A stretch of DNA of 64,000 nucleotides, taken from NCBI GenBank assembly GCA_016169945.1, contig JADLSH010000128.1, positions 1-64,000 on the forward strand. Reading direction: 5' to 3'. The translations under genes and the position numbers were made by a program. Shown one piece after another: positions 36,647 through 45,854 of the stretch. The notes beneath the pieces were generated by a model, which was not told the origin of the DNA, did not search any database, and saw only the letters and a list, made by a program, of their open reading frames with translations. Positions within the stretch are counted from its first letter, which is position 1; each line of letters opens with the position of its first letter. Source of the stretch: Trachythela sp. YZ-2020. Taxonomy: Eukaryota; Cnidaria; Anthozoa; Malacalcyonacea; Clavulariidae.

Positions 36647-37021
36647 TTATTTGTCTTTGGAAGCAGATTTTGGCTTATTGCCCTTGTTGTTCACTTTCGG
36701 GCTGTCTTTTTTATCATCCTTTTTGGACTCTTTACCTGCTTCTTTCTTAGCATCAGGCTTGCTATCTGAAGTAGCGTTATCTGAGCTTTTGCTGTCTTTA
36801 TCTTTGCTTGCATCCTTTCCTTCAGACTTCATATCTTTCTGATCCTTAAAATCCGTCTCATACCAGCCTGTTCCCTTGAGCTTGAAGACAGCAGCAGAAA
36901 TGAGTTTCCGTAAGGCTGATGTCTCGCACTCAGGACAGTCTTTTAAAGGATCATCACTCATCCGCTGGATCTTCTCCATCGTATGTCCACAGTTATCGCA
37001 TTCATATTCGTAAATCGGCAT
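36647..37021 (-). CDS. FmdB-family zinc ribbon protein with charged low-complexity tail
   Basis: 124 residues. The first 50 form the FmdB zinc ribbon (YEYECDNCGHTMEKIQ, CPECETSALRKLISA), with two CxxC pairs and the family's FKLKGTGWYETDF segment. The remaining 65 residues are almost only Lys, Asp, Ser, Glu and Ala, and probably disordered. FmdB genes commonly sit just upstream of aspS, as here (102-base gap). The function is not known in detail. Confidence 0.88.
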   Translation of the reverse strand: MPIYEYECDNCGHTMEKIQRMSDDPLKDCPECETSALRKLISAAVFKLKGTGWYETDFKDQKDMKSEGKDASKDKDSKSSDNATSDSKPDAKKEAGKESKKDDKKDSPKVNNKGNKPKSASKDK

Positions 37022-37144
37022 TATTCCATCCTACTCTTGAGTCAAGCCGCATAAACATAAAGAGAAACTGAAAAAAATCAAGTCTCAGAGAGACGATCGC
37101 CGCTTTATCGCCTCTGAAGTATTTAATTTCCGCTGACATTCCTG

Positions 37145-37150
37145 TATCAT
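37145..37150 (+). promoter_or_regulatory. Possible -10 element of the tRNA-Lys gene
   Basis: TATCAT followed by a GC-rich stretch CGCCCGC, the discriminator type seen at stringently controlled stable-RNA promoters, about 19 bases before the mature tRNA. No convincing -35 is visible. Confidence 0.35.
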
Positions 37151-37168
37151 CGCCCGCTCAAAATTGAT

Positions 37169-37244
37169 GGGCCGTTAGCTCAGCTGGTAGAGCAGTGGAC
37201 TTTTAATCCATTTGTCATAGGTTCGAATCCTATACGGCCCACCA
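37169..37244 (+). tRNA. tRNA-Lys (anticodon TTT)
   Basis: 76 bases with encoded CCA. Acceptor stem GGGCCGT/ACGGCCC, D-arm AGCTCAGCTGGTAGAGC, anticodon loop CTTTTAA (anticodon 37202-37204), and T-arm with GTTCGAATC. All stems pair. It stands alone in the 395-base space between the fmdB-like gene and tusA. Confidence 0.97.
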
Positions 37245-37416
37245 TCATTTCGATTTCAACATTTTCTCTCCACCGATCACTTTTCAAACCAAACGGCCAG
37301 AATGAACGCAGGTGAATATTTACGCTCAAATAAGTTACTATTCTTGATATACCTGCCCGGCACTTCCTAAATGAGGATCGCTAGGCACCTTTGATGGATT
37401 AAGCGACAACTTGAAC

Positions 37417-37689
37417 ATGAATACAGCAGAAAAACTTCCTGTCCCTGATGACACTCTGGATGCCAAGGGCTTGAATTGCCCTCTGCCGATCCTCAAAACA
37501 AAACTGGCCTTACAACGGTTGGAGGACGATCAAATCCTGCATGTTCTGGCCACTGATCCTCATTCTGTTGTGGATTTTAAAGCTTACTGCGCGCGGACAG
37601 GGCATGAGCTTTTGAAGCTGATCGAAACGGATGAAGTAATGGAGTTTTATATCCGCCGCCAAGCCAATAAGCCTGAAACAACCAAATAA
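37417..37689 (+). CDS. tusA: TusA-family sulfur carrier protein
   Basis: A 90-residue TusA-like protein with the motif LDAKGLNCPLPILKTK, in which the Cys carries persulfide sulfur for tRNA thiolation or molybdenum-cofactor pathways. ATG 37417 is preferred over an in-frame TTG two codons upstream; neither has a strong ribosome binding site. It is followed after 9 bases by sfsA. Confidence 0.88.
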   Translation: MNTAEKLPVPDDTLDAKGLNCPLPILKTKLALQRLEDDQILHVLATDPHSVVDFKAYCARTGHELLKLIETDEVMEFYIRRQANKPETTK

Positions 37690-37698
37690 CACCAAACC

Positions 37699-38439
37699 GT
37701 GCAATTTGATTCCCCACTGATCAAAGGGACTTTGATCAAACGCTATAAACGTTTTCTGGCCGATATCACGCTGGAAAGCGGAGAGCAGATCACCGCTCAC
37801 ACACCCAATACTGGTTCTATGAAAGGTTGTTCCGAACCTGGCTCTACAGTCTGGTTAAGAGATACGGGTAATCCTGATCGCAAGTATCCCCTGTCATGGG
37901 AAATGGTTGAAGTAACCCCAAGATCACCAGCATCGCCAGAATCACCAGGCACGCTAGTCGGCATCAACACCCTCCTCAGCAATCACCTTGTTCAAGAAGC
38001 GATAGAACAAGGCACGATCACAGAATTACAAAGCTACAAAACTATCCGTCGTGAAGTGAAATACGGAAAAGAAAACAGCCGTATCGATCTCCTGTTAGAG
38101 CAAGGCAAACAACAGGATTGTTATCTGGAAGTAAAAAATGTCACGCTGGTTGAAGACGGCATTGCCGCTTTTCCTGATGCAGTTAGTAAACGCGGCACCA
38201 AGCACTTGCGAGAGCTACAAGCGATGATCAAGGAAGGGTATCGGGCAGTGATTTTTTACTGCATACAGCGAGATGACGCTACACAGGTACGGCCCGCAGA
38301 TGAGATTGACCCGGAGTATGGCGCAGCCCTGCGCGAAGCTATTGCAAATGGAGTGGAGGCTTTGGCTTACTATGCGAAAGTCACGCCTCAAGGGGTTGTA
38401 CTGAAAAAGCCCGTTCCGGTGGTTTGCAAGCCTGTTTAA
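37699..38439 (+). CDS. sfsA: SfsA (sugar fermentation stimulation protein, putative nuclease)
   Basis: 246 residues with GTG start. The SfsA pattern is complete: an N-terminal OB-like part (GTLIKRYKRFLADITLESG, then AHTPNTGSMKGCSEPGS) and a C-terminal PD-(D/E)XK-like nuclease core (SRIDLLLE...CYLEVKNVTL...FPDAVSKRGTKHLREL). Known as a DNA-binding protein or nuclease that affects maltose genes in E. coli. It is likely co-transcribed with tusA. Confidence 0.93.
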   Translation: MQFDSPLIKGTLIKRYKRFLADITLESGEQITAHTPNTGSMKGCSEPGSTVWLRDTGNPDRKYPLSWEMVEVTPRSPASPESPGTLVGINTLLSNHLVQEAIEQGTITELQSYKTIRREVKYGKENSRIDLLLEQGKQQDCYLEVKNVTLVEDGIAAFPDAVSKRGTKHLRELQAMIKEGYRAVIFYCIQRDDATQVRPADEIDPEYGAALREAIANGVEALAYYAKVTPQGVVLKKPVPVVCKPV

Positions 38440-38450
38440 TTGTTTAAAAG

Positions 38451-38483
38451 TCACTCCTTCATCTATCGTGGATGAAGGAGTGA
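38451..38483 (+). terminator. Hairpin after sfsA
   Basis: TCACTCCTTCATC/GATGAAGGAGTGA, a perfect 13-bp stem with a 7-base loop starting 11 bases after the sfsA stop codon. No T-run follows. A second hairpin GGAACCT/AGGTTCC (38492-38517) lies just beyond, close to the convergent gene's end. Together they probably separate the two convergent transcripts. Confidence 0.6.
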
Positions 38484-38528
38484 TGTACTAAGGAACCTCT
38501 AATTAATCAAAGGTTCCCTGAAGATGGC

Positions 38529-39581
38529 TTATTGCGAAAGTATCGTTTGCAGCGTTGATGGATCCATACGTCCTGTTGGACTCAAACCCATATCTTGCTG
38601 GAATTGCTGTACGGCCACTTTGGTTTTTCCTCCAACCTTGCCATCAGGTGTACCCGCATCGTAGCCTAGTGTATTAAGCGTTTCTTGCGCACGACGGATC
38701 CTGTCTTTCAAAGAACCACCCGACGCCGCACCAGCACTCGTTGCAACCGGAGCACTTGGCTGAGGTGCGCCATCAATCTTCAATGCGCCACCAGAACCCA
38801 AACCACCAGGGCTACCCACTGTTTGCGCACGATAGTTTTTAGTTGATTTCACCAAGGTATTGAAAGCATCCATCATGGCTGCCACAATCACCTTACCCTC
38901 TGCGGTATTGGTATAACCACCAAGAGCACCACCGAAGGCACCACCAATAGCACCGATACCGCCTGCAAAACTAGTTCCACGGGCACTGCCTTCTGCCGCA
39001 GCCACCTGTACGCCAGAACGATTCTCCACCAACGTCATCACACTCTGAGCATCCCCAAACTTTAGAGAACCACCGAGCAAAGCACCTACTGAACCAAACA
39101 GACCACCAATAGCTGCACCAACTCCAGCGGCGTTACTATCTTTAAATACCAGACTGGGGATAATCGTGTAATCAGCCGCGACTAATTGCCCTTTACCAAA
39201 GTTACTTTGTCCACGTAACTCACCTGAATCCATCAGCGCGCGTTCGCGTTCAATATGTTTTAAACCGCGTTGGCTACGTTCCACCACGATAAAGCAGTTA
39301 CTCTGTTGCGCCAGTACACGCAAAATCGGCACGGTTGAATTAATACCGTACTGACCCATTCTGCTATACCAGCCAGCATATTCATCTTCATCGATAGCGA
39401 CTGTCCCTAAAGACGTTCCACAGTGTTCCAGTGCTGCATTAGCACCCTGCGAAGAAGCACCACCCGCGCCACCAGTGACAACGGTTTCTGCTTTTTTTGA
39501 TCCTAACTCTACAGACAGAGCTGCTGTGCTATAAAAGCCTGAGAGCAGACATAGCGTGACCCCAAAAATTCTTTTATTCAT
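38529..39581 (-). CDS. CsgG/HfaB-like protein with C-terminal peptidoglycan-binding domain
   Basis: 350 residues from ATG 39581 (GGGAG 4 bases before; the open frame extends to 39614). Signal peptide about 1-21. The middle (about 55-250) resembles CsgG/HfaB outer-membrane secretion proteins (ILRVLAQQSNCFIVVERSQRGLKHIERERAL) and has Gly-rich segments (AIGGLFGSVGALLGGS; GGIGAIGGAFGGALGGY) that could insert in a membrane. The last 60 residues are a PG_binding_1 domain (LKDRIRRAQETLNTLGYDAGTPDG). It has no lipobox Cys after the signal peptide, unlike true CsgG. Likely an envelope anchor or export factor. Confidence 0.7.
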   Translation of the reverse strand: MNKRIFGVTLCLLSGFYSTAALSVELGSKKAETVVTGGAGGASSQGANAALEHCGTSLGTVAIDEDEYAGWYSRMGQYGINSTVPILRVLAQQSNCFIVVERSQRGLKHIERERALMDSGELRGQSNFGKGQLVAADYTIIPSLVFKDSNAAGVGAAIGGLFGSVGALLGGSLKFGDAQSVMTLVENRSGVQVAAAEGSARGTSFAGGIGAIGGAFGGALGGYTNTAEGKVIVAAMMDAFNTLVKSTKNYRAQTVGSPGGLGSGGALKIDGAPQPSAPVATSAGAASGGSLKDRIRRAQETLNTLGYDAGTPDGKVGGKTKVAVQQFQQDMGLSPTGRMDPSTLQTILSQ

Positions 39582-39786
39582 TTTTCTCCCTCGTATAAGG
39601 TTGCTGACAAGCATTTGTTTTTTAACGGGGTTAATATTGCAGGAATACTATATTGGATTCAATTTATTAAGGTTAATAATCGCCATATTTCAAGTATCCT
39701 AAGCATATTTGAGCCATAGAAAAGCGAAATTGACAAATCAAGAAGAAAAAAAGTTGGATATACCCCCTCTCAAAAAAAATAATACT

Positions 39787-41094
39787 ATGGGCCATAAACC
39801 TGCTTTCACCCCATGGTGGTGGGAACTCCCTCCACAAGCTGATCAAAGCCTGACGACCTTGCCAAAAGAAGTCGATGTGGCGATCGTAGGTTCAGGTTAT
39901 ACCGGACTTTCAGCTGCCTTAACGCTGGCTCGTGCGGGTAAAGCGGTCGTGGTTCTGGAAGCGGAAGTAGCAGGATATGGCGCCAGTACCCGCAATGGTG
40001 GTCAGGTAGGCAGCGGCAATCAGAAGTTTAAGGTTGAGACACTGATAGATCTCTACGGCAGAAAAAAAGCCAAGGCACTGCTCAATGCCGGTACTGAGAT
40101 GCTCAGTTATATTGAAGAGCTAATCCAGACAGAAAATATCGAATGCCACTTTAAGAAAGTCGGTCGCTTCCGTGGCGCCATGCTCCCTGCCCACTATGAA
40201 GCCATGGCCAAAGACATGAAAGACTTAAAACGTTTTGCCGACGTCGATTATGAAATGGTGCCCAAAGCTGAGCAACATCAGGAAGTCGCAACAGATATCT
40301 ATCACGGCGGTTCTGTCTTGCCCAATGATGCATCCCTTCATCCTGGACTTTATCACCAGGGCCTGCTGAATCGCGTTATTTCAGCAGGTGGAATGCTGGC
40401 TGATCAGACTCGTGTTATAGATATTCAACCAGATAACTCTGGCGCCATAATCACGACCACTCAAGGCCCACTGCGGGCAGGCAAAGTTATTGTCGCAACA
40501 AATGGTTATACAGACTCCGATCTACCCGATTTCAAATCCCAACTAGTCCCGATCGGCACTAGTATTATTGCGACAGAAGAACTGCCAGAATCCTTGATCA
40601 AAAAAGCCATGCCGACAGGCAGAGTCTATGGCAACACAGCACGTGTGTTTCACTATTACCGACCATCGCCAGACGGAAAACGTATGCTCTTCGGTGGACG
40701 TGTCGGACGGACTGCACCCACAGATAACTTTCGCGCTTATCAACACCTGCAAAAGGAGATGAGCTACCTCTTCCCAACATTGGCTAACGCTTCTATTGAT
40801 CATTGCTGGTCAGGTTATATCGCCTACACGAAAGACACCTTCCCACATATTGGCGAGCAGAATGGTATCTGGTATGCCGCCGGTTATTGCGGCACAGGCG
40901 TTTCTCGTTCCACCTGGTTTGGTCATAAAGTGGCGCAAAAAATTCTTGGGAATAGCGAAGGACAAACCCCCTTCGATGATCTAGATTTTGCCCCTTTTCA
41001 GAATAGGTGGGCAGCCCCTGTCGGTGTTGCAGCTGTGGAAAGCTGGTATCGAATTAAGGATGCGTATGAGACATATCAGCAGGATAAGCCATGA
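39787..41094 (+). CDS. FAD-dependent amine/amino-acid oxidoreductase (DadA/PuuB-like)
   Basis: An FAD enzyme of the glycine/D-amino acid oxidase family, 435 residues from ATG 39787. The frame is open back to a TTG at 39709, but the start at WWWELPP about 25 residues ahead of the FAD motif fits relatives better. Rossmann motif VAIVGSGYTGLSAALTLARAG (about 31-51), ASTRNGGQVG, and the closing FAD loop WYAAGYCGTGVSRSTWFG are present. Relatives oxidise gamma-glutamyl-putrescine or secondary amines. No operon partner is evident. Confidence 0.82.
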   Translation: MGHKPAFTPWWWELPPQADQSLTTLPKEVDVAIVGSGYTGLSAALTLARAGKAVVVLEAEVAGYGASTRNGGQVGSGNQKFKVETLIDLYGRKKAKALLNAGTEMLSYIEELIQTENIECHFKKVGRFRGAMLPAHYEAMAKDMKDLKRFADVDYEMVPKAEQHQEVATDIYHGGSVLPNDASLHPGLYHQGLLNRVISAGGMLADQTRVIDIQPDNSGAIITTTQGPLRAGKVIVATNGYTDSDLPDFKSQLVPIGTSIIATEELPESLIKKAMPTGRVYGNTARVFHYYRPSPDGKRMLFGGRVGRTAPTDNFRAYQHLQKEMSYLFPTLANASIDHCWSGYIAYTKDTFPHIGEQNGIWYAAGYCGTGVSRSTWFGHKVAQKILGNSEGQTPFDDLDFAPFQNRWAAPVGVAAVESWYRIKDAYETYQQDKP

Positions 41095-41211
41095 TCGGCT
41101 GAACTAACGTATTAGAATTACGACAGCAACCACTTATCGGTAAACAATAAAACCTACTAGAAACAACGACCAACATTCATCGTTAAGACGCTGTCTCAAG
41201 CTCCGACGCAA

Positions 41212-42984
41212 TTAAGCCTCATCTTCCCCAAACGTCACCATCCGCTCAGGAATATCTATCCCCAGTTTATCCATACTGGCGATAATATCTTGCTGGCATA
41301 ATTGGCTCAGCGCTAAACGTGACTGGCTTTGCTCTTTTGTGTCAGCAGCCATCACCGGACAGTTTTGATAAAAACGGCTATAAGCCTGTGCAACGGTGTA
41401 AACATGCTCGCAAACATCGCTGGGCATGCGTCGTTGATGAGCGCGTTGCAAAGTAGCCGGGTAGTCGAGCAGGAGCAGTGCAAGTGCTCTTTCTTCTGCT
41501 GCTTCGATCTTGATCGCATCACCTGGCAACAATTCATTTTCTGCTGCTTTATCTAATAGAGATTGCACACGCACTGCTGCATATTGAATATAGGGTCCGG
41601 TTTTTCCTTCAAGTTTTACGAAGGCTTCAGTATCAAAAATATAATCAGAAAGACGCTGCGTTGAGAGATCTCCATACTTAACTGCTGCCATCGCAATAGA
41701 CTTTGCCATCGCAGTCAAAGACTCATCGTCCTTGCCGGAAATCCCCATTTTTTTCTCAACTTCATCACGAGCAAGCTGGATAAGATCCGCGAGACGCATC
41801 ACTCCACCTTCACGGGTTTTAAAAGGTTTGCCGTCCTGACCATTCACAGTGCCGAAGCCAATATGTTCCAGACGATCATCTGAAATATAACCTGCCAGAT
41901 CGGCAGCACGGAAAACTTGTTTAAAGTGTAAAGACTGACGCTGATCAACAATATAAATAATACGATCGACATTATCCTCACTCTTCACCCGTTGATAAAT
42001 AGTCGCCAGATCAGTGGCTCCATAAGTGACACCACCCTCTGTTTTTTCCAGAATCAATGGAGGGAATTCAGAGTCATCGTCATCACGTGCAACGTGCACA
42101 ACCAACGCGCCTTCGCTTTCTACTGCCAGCCCGCGATCTTTTAGATCAGCGATCATCTCAGTCATGACTACATCGGCATCTGACTCGCCCAACCACAGAT
42201 CAAAATCTACATTGAGATCACTAAAATCTTTCTTAACAGATGACAAAGAGACACTAACAAAATGTTTCCACAAAGCTCTGTAACCTGCACGTCCGGCCTG
42301 TAAATCTGCTGTTGCGGATCTCGCTTTGTTCGCGAACTCTTTATCTTCTTTAAAATGCGTCGCCGCTTCAGGATAGAGTTTATTCAGATCATCCACTTTA
42401 ATTGGAGACTCTTGCGGAAACTCACTGGTATCTTCAGAAAAATACGGCCAGTCAGGATAGCGTTCCTCAAGCTCCGCGATCAGCATTCCCATCGGCGTAC
42501 CCCAATCTCCCAGATGTACATCCGCGATCACTTTATGCCCCAGAGAACGAGCAATACGCTTGATCGCATCGCCGATCACTGCGGATCGTAAATGCCCAAC
42601 GTGCAATGGCTTGGCGATATTTGGACCGCCGTAATCGAAGACCATCGTCTCTGATAAATCGCCATCTTCTACCGGATTATCAAAATCCAATGCTTGTAAT
42701 TTTTCACTAAGGAATTCATTGGTCAGGCGCACATTAATAAAACCCGGCCCGGCTACGGTCACCTCAGAAAATGCAGGGTCACTCTCTAAATGCGCTTGAA
42801 TTGCACCCGCAATCTCACGTGGGTTTTTACGTAAAGCCTTTGCTGCCTGGAAAGCGCCGTTACATTGAAAGTCCGCCAGATCAGGACGATCGCTGGGAGT
42901 AAAAACGGCAAGTTCGACGGGGACGTCATTGGCAGAAAATGCCTCAACTGCTCGGGCATTAAGATAGTTTAGAAGTGTACTCAT
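41212..42984 (-). CDS. argS: Arginyl-tRNA synthetase
   Basis: Class I synthetase for tRNA-Arg, 590 residues, in the usual range. N-terminal Add-1 domain (about 1-110), then the HIGH-type motif in GPNIAKPLHVGHLRSAVIGDAI, the catalytic core with YGATDLATIYQR, and a C-terminal DALR anticodon-binding domain. As in many ArgS, no classical KMSKS is present. The following 214 bases (42985-43198) hold a few scattered GCTAGTC-type words and no gene. Confidence 0.96.
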   Translation of the reverse strand: MSTLLNYLNARAVEAFSANDVPVELAVFTPSDRPDLADFQCNGAFQAAKALRKNPREIAGAIQAHLESDPAFSEVTVAGPGFINVRLTNEFLSEKLQALDFDNPVEDGDLSETMVFDYGGPNIAKPLHVGHLRSAVIGDAIKRIARSLGHKVIADVHLGDWGTPMGMLIAELEERYPDWPYFSEDTSEFPQESPIKVDDLNKLYPEAATHFKEDKEFANKARSATADLQAGRAGYRALWKHFVSVSLSSVKKDFSDLNVDFDLWLGESDADVVMTEMIADLKDRGLAVESEGALVVHVARDDDDSEFPPLILEKTEGGVTYGATDLATIYQRVKSEDNVDRIIYIVDQRQSLHFKQVFRAADLAGYISDDRLEHIGFGTVNGQDGKPFKTREGGVMRLADLIQLARDEVEKKMGISGKDDESLTAMAKSIAMAAVKYGDLSTQRLSDYIFDTEAFVKLEGKTGPYIQYAAVRVQSLLDKAAENELLPGDAIKIEAAEERALALLLLDYPATLQRAHQRRMPSDVCEHVYTVAQAYSRFYQNCPVMAADTKEQSQSRLALSQLCQQDIIASMDKLGIDIPERMVTFGEDEA

Positions 42985-43198
42985 GGATGATTTTGATTTC
43001 GAATGCGCTAAAAGGTGAAGATTATACCGAATAGTTTGCTAGTACGCCGAAAGGGCACCTTAGAGCCATAAGACAAATAGGTTTACGATTTCAAAGACTA
43101 GTCACAATGCTAGTCAGGAAAAATCAACCGGAAACCATAACTACTTGAATGTAAATATATTATTCCTATTATTGTTACCCCTAATGCTAGTCAGTTTG

Positions 43199-43900
43199 CT
43201 AGTCAAAACGATCAGAACGGTTGACGGTTAAAAACGATACCCAATCAGAAACCAGCTTCGCGGATTCAACTGGTTTGGATTGTAGAATAAAATGAGGCCC
43301 ATTAATTTGATAGCGTTTGATATTAGTAAATATCTTCGAAAACTCTTCCCATTTTGCCTCAGTCACTAATTTATCTTCTGCCGCCTGAATGTAGATTGCA
43401 GGAGTTAATGTTGAGTTTTTGGCAGGATTCATTTCTTTAATGGTTGTTAAACGCTGCCTAAGTATTTTTTCAGGAAATGACGTTATGACATTAACAAATT
43501 TTTCGACTAGTTCATCTGGCGCATTTCTACCCAAGAACAACCACTTCAGTATAAAACTGGCGAATGGAAATCCCGCTAGTTTTGTTATCGGTAATAATTC
43601 TACTAATGATAATAACCTTGGACTTGGCGGACTAAGAAAGCTCGCGACAAATATAACGCCTTGAATGCGGTTAGCTGAATTTTCCAGTAAATACGGGACA
43701 AAGCCACCTGAAAATGACTCTGCTAAAAGTACGAAATCATCATTCGGTAATTTTTTTTCTATCGCTTTCGCTAAAGAAGCATAATCCTGACTTACATCAG
43801 ATGGCAAAGGGACGATCAAACATTCGCCATTATAAGATGAAATAAACTCCTCAAATAGTAGACCCGTTCCATCCATTCCGGGTAAAAGTATCAGCTTCAA
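43199..43900 (-). CDS. Small alpha/beta hydrolase
   Basis: 233 residues. It opens LILLPGMDGTGLLFEEF, an oxyanion-hole start typical of BioH-like hydrolases. The nucleophile elbow is AESFSGG (about 59-65), Asp is in IYIQAAEDKLV (about 192) and His in INGPHFILQSKP (about 216). There is no signal peptide. The substrate is unknown. It may be co-transcribed with the upstream lipoprotein and TRAP binding-protein genes (68-base gap). Confidence 0.75.
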   Translation of the reverse strand: MKLILLPGMDGTGLLFEEFISSYNGECLIVPLPSDVSQDYASLAKAIEKKLPNDDFVLLAESFSGGFVPYLLENSANRIQGVIFVASFLSPPSPRLLSLVELLPITKLAGFPFASFILKWLFLGRNAPDELVEKFVNVITSFPEKILRQRLTTIKEMNPAKNSTLTPAIYIQAAEDKLVTEAKWEEFSKIFTNIKRYQINGPHFILQSKPVESAKLVSDWVSFLTVNRSDRFD

Positions 43901-43968
43901 TATTATCTCTCACTTTTAACGCCATTCCTGTGGATAAAATGTAGTGCGATTATGAAAGTATAGACTTT

Positions 43969-44706
43969 CTAGTTAGTCGTAAAACTTTCCAACTCCATCA
44001 AAAAAGTCCCTTGAACCAGCACCGTGCTATCAGTAGATTCTACTCGCTCACTTTTCACCAACCCAACATTCGGACAATACCAATCAGAACTCTTAACTTC
44101 GATCTTTAAATTGCCTAATGACTTATCGGCCTTGGCTCGGGTTTTTCCTTCTCCATCAACTTTAAGGCAAGCACTGTATTTGCCTGCAGGGACTGATACT
44201 TTCTCGTCCAGACTTGTAATGGTGTACTGCATTGTCACTGGAGCATGCAGAGCGTAGTGACGTCGGAAGGGTGCGATCACAACTTCCAGAACGCCGGTGG
44301 TGGTTTGTTGTTGCCATTGGGTTCCTATTTCAATTGGGTAACCCAGAACGTGGAAATTTTCTTCTTCGAAACGGGTATTAATATCCCGTTTTTTCTTCAT
44401 GCCTATACGACGAATGCCAGTCTCTGTTTTCTGTAAGTAGATCAGGATCTCGTCATTAATCTCACGAATATAGGCATCAATGTCGTTGATCTTTTCTGAT
44501 CCTTTATTGACCACGACATATTTATAATTTTTCTGCAGATCCATATCCTGCGTCTGGATCTTGTATTGCCAGCTGTGCCCAACTTTTAAAGGAACATATT
44601 TTTCACCCTCTGCCTGCCCAGATTCCCCTGGCTGGCAGGCTGTGAGCACAAGAATCGATACCCCTGCCGCAATCAAGCGAAAAAGGGATCTCAAACAAGA
44701 AATCAC
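43969..44706 (-). CDS. Lipoprotein of unknown function, coupled to a TRAP binding protein
   Basis: 245 residues with GTG start overlapping the stop of the upstream DctP-type gene by 4 bases. A signal peptide ends in the lipobox LTACQ (Cys at about 24). The mature part begins YVPLKVGHSWQYKIQ, the same opening pattern as the N-terminal domain of the two FG-GAP proteins (Y-PL-G-W-Y), so a shared beta domain is likely. The C-terminal half contains SVPAGKYSACLKVDGEGKT and WYCPNVGLVKSE. I do not recognise a characterised family. Coupling suggests it works with the binding protein. Confidence 0.65.
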   Translation of the reverse strand: MISCLRSLFRLIAAGVSILVLTACQPGESGQAEGEKYVPLKVGHSWQYKIQTQDMDLQKNYKYVVVNKGSEKINDIDAYIREINDEILIYLQKTETGIRRIGMKKKRDINTRFEEENFHVLGYPIEIGTQWQQQTTTGVLEVVIAPFRRHYALHAPVTMQYTITSLDEKVSVPAGKYSACLKVDGEGKTRAKADKSLGNLKIEVKSSDWYCPNVGLVKSERVESTDSTVLVQGTFLMELESFTTN

Positions 44707-45818
44707 TTCGTTAGATTGCGATAGGCTCCATCAGAGAGCGCATCCCATTCATTATTCTGTTCGCGAAATGCTTTATAGTTTTCATACACTTTTTTGAAGA
44801 CAGGATCGTCCACAGCAATTTCGTCCAATACTTCCTTTGTGAGACGTTTAAGCTCAGACATCACTTCGGGAGGGAATTCGAGTATTTCTATCTTGCTGTG
44901 TTTTTCTTTTAGTTCTTGTAAGGCTTCCTGATTACGCGCATCAAACTCGGCATGCATCCAAACATTATTCGCCGCAGCAGCAACCTCAATCATTTTCTGT
45001 AGATCTGGTGACAGCGAGTCCCAGGCTGCCTTATTGATCAACAACTCTAATGCTGGGCCAGGTTCCTGCCAGCCAGGAGAGTAATAATAATTTGCAGCAC
45101 GTTGCAGGCCTAATCGTAGATCATGATATGGCCCAACCCATTCGGTTGCATCAATAGTGTTTCGTTCTAATGCTGTGTAGATCTCACCGCCCGCCATTAA
45201 AACAGGATTACCGCCCGCTTTAGCTAACACCTTGCCTCCCAAGCCAGGGATACGCATTTTCAGACCTTTCAAATCTGCCAGTGAGTCGATACGTTTATTA
45301 AACCAACCACCCATTTGCACGCCAGTATTACCCATTGGAAACGCGGTGAGATTGAAAGGTTGATAGATCTCATGCCAAAGCTTGAGCCCGTCACCTGCAT
45401 AAAGCCATGCATTGACACCGTTTGCTGTCATACCAAATGGAACCGAAGTCATAAACTGCCCGGCAGGAACCTTACCCGCCCAGTAATAAGCCGCGCCATG
45501 GCCCATCTCTACGCTACCTTGCGAGACGGCATCGAACACACCTAAAGGAGGCACCAGCTCTCCGCCAGCATAAACGCTGATATCCACCCGACCATTACTC
45601 ATAGTTTTTACGTTGTCAGCAAAACGCTCCACGCCACTTTGAAAAACAGGAAAGTTTGCTGGCCAGGTGGTGACGAGTTTCCACTTATAAGTCTTGTTGA
45701 CTGGGGCAACCGGAGCTGAATTTGTAGACTCTCCTGTTGTAGGAGTCGAATCCTCATTACAAGCCGTCGATAGTAAGCTCGCGACAACAACGGTTAGTAT
45801 CAGAAAAAACTTATTCAT
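44703..45818 (-). CDS. TRAP transporter substrate-binding protein, TakP-like, lipid-anchored
   Basis: 371 residues. Lipobox LSTACN at about 16-21 makes it a lipoprotein, followed by a Thr/Ser/Pro-rich linker and a DctP domain. The RIPGLGGKVLAKAGGNPV (Arg contacts the carboxylate) and ATEWVGPYHDLRLGLQRAANYYYSPGW segments match the TakP subgroup, which binds 2-oxoacids such as pyruvate. No TRAP membrane subunits (DctQ/DctM) are in the window. It overlaps the following lipoprotein gene by 4 bases, and AGAGG precedes its ATG. Confidence 0.82.
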   Translation of the reverse strand: MNKFFLILTVVVASLLSTACNEDSTPTTGESTNSAPVAPVNKTYKWKLVTTWPANFPVFQSGVERFADNVKTMSNGRVDISVYAGGELVPPLGVFDAVSQGSVEMGHGAAYYWAGKVPAGQFMTSVPFGMTANGVNAWLYAGDGLKLWHEIYQPFNLTAFPMGNTGVQMGGWFNKRIDSLADLKGLKMRIPGLGGKVLAKAGGNPVLMAGGEIYTALERNTIDATEWVGPYHDLRLGLQRAANYYYSPGWQEPGPALELLINKAAWDSLSPDLQKMIEVAAAANNVWMHAEFDARNQEALQELKEKHSKIEILEFPPEVMSELKRLTKEVLDEIAVDDPVFKKVYENYKAFREQNNEWDALSDGAYRNLTK

Positions 45819-45854
45819 AAGATCCTCTTATGGTCGAAAAATTATGGGATATGA

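Noticed and set aside
36651..36842. Plus-strand open frame opposite the fmdB-like tail
   Set aside because: Shadow of the low-complexity Lys/Ser/Asp coding tail; composition alone keeps it open.
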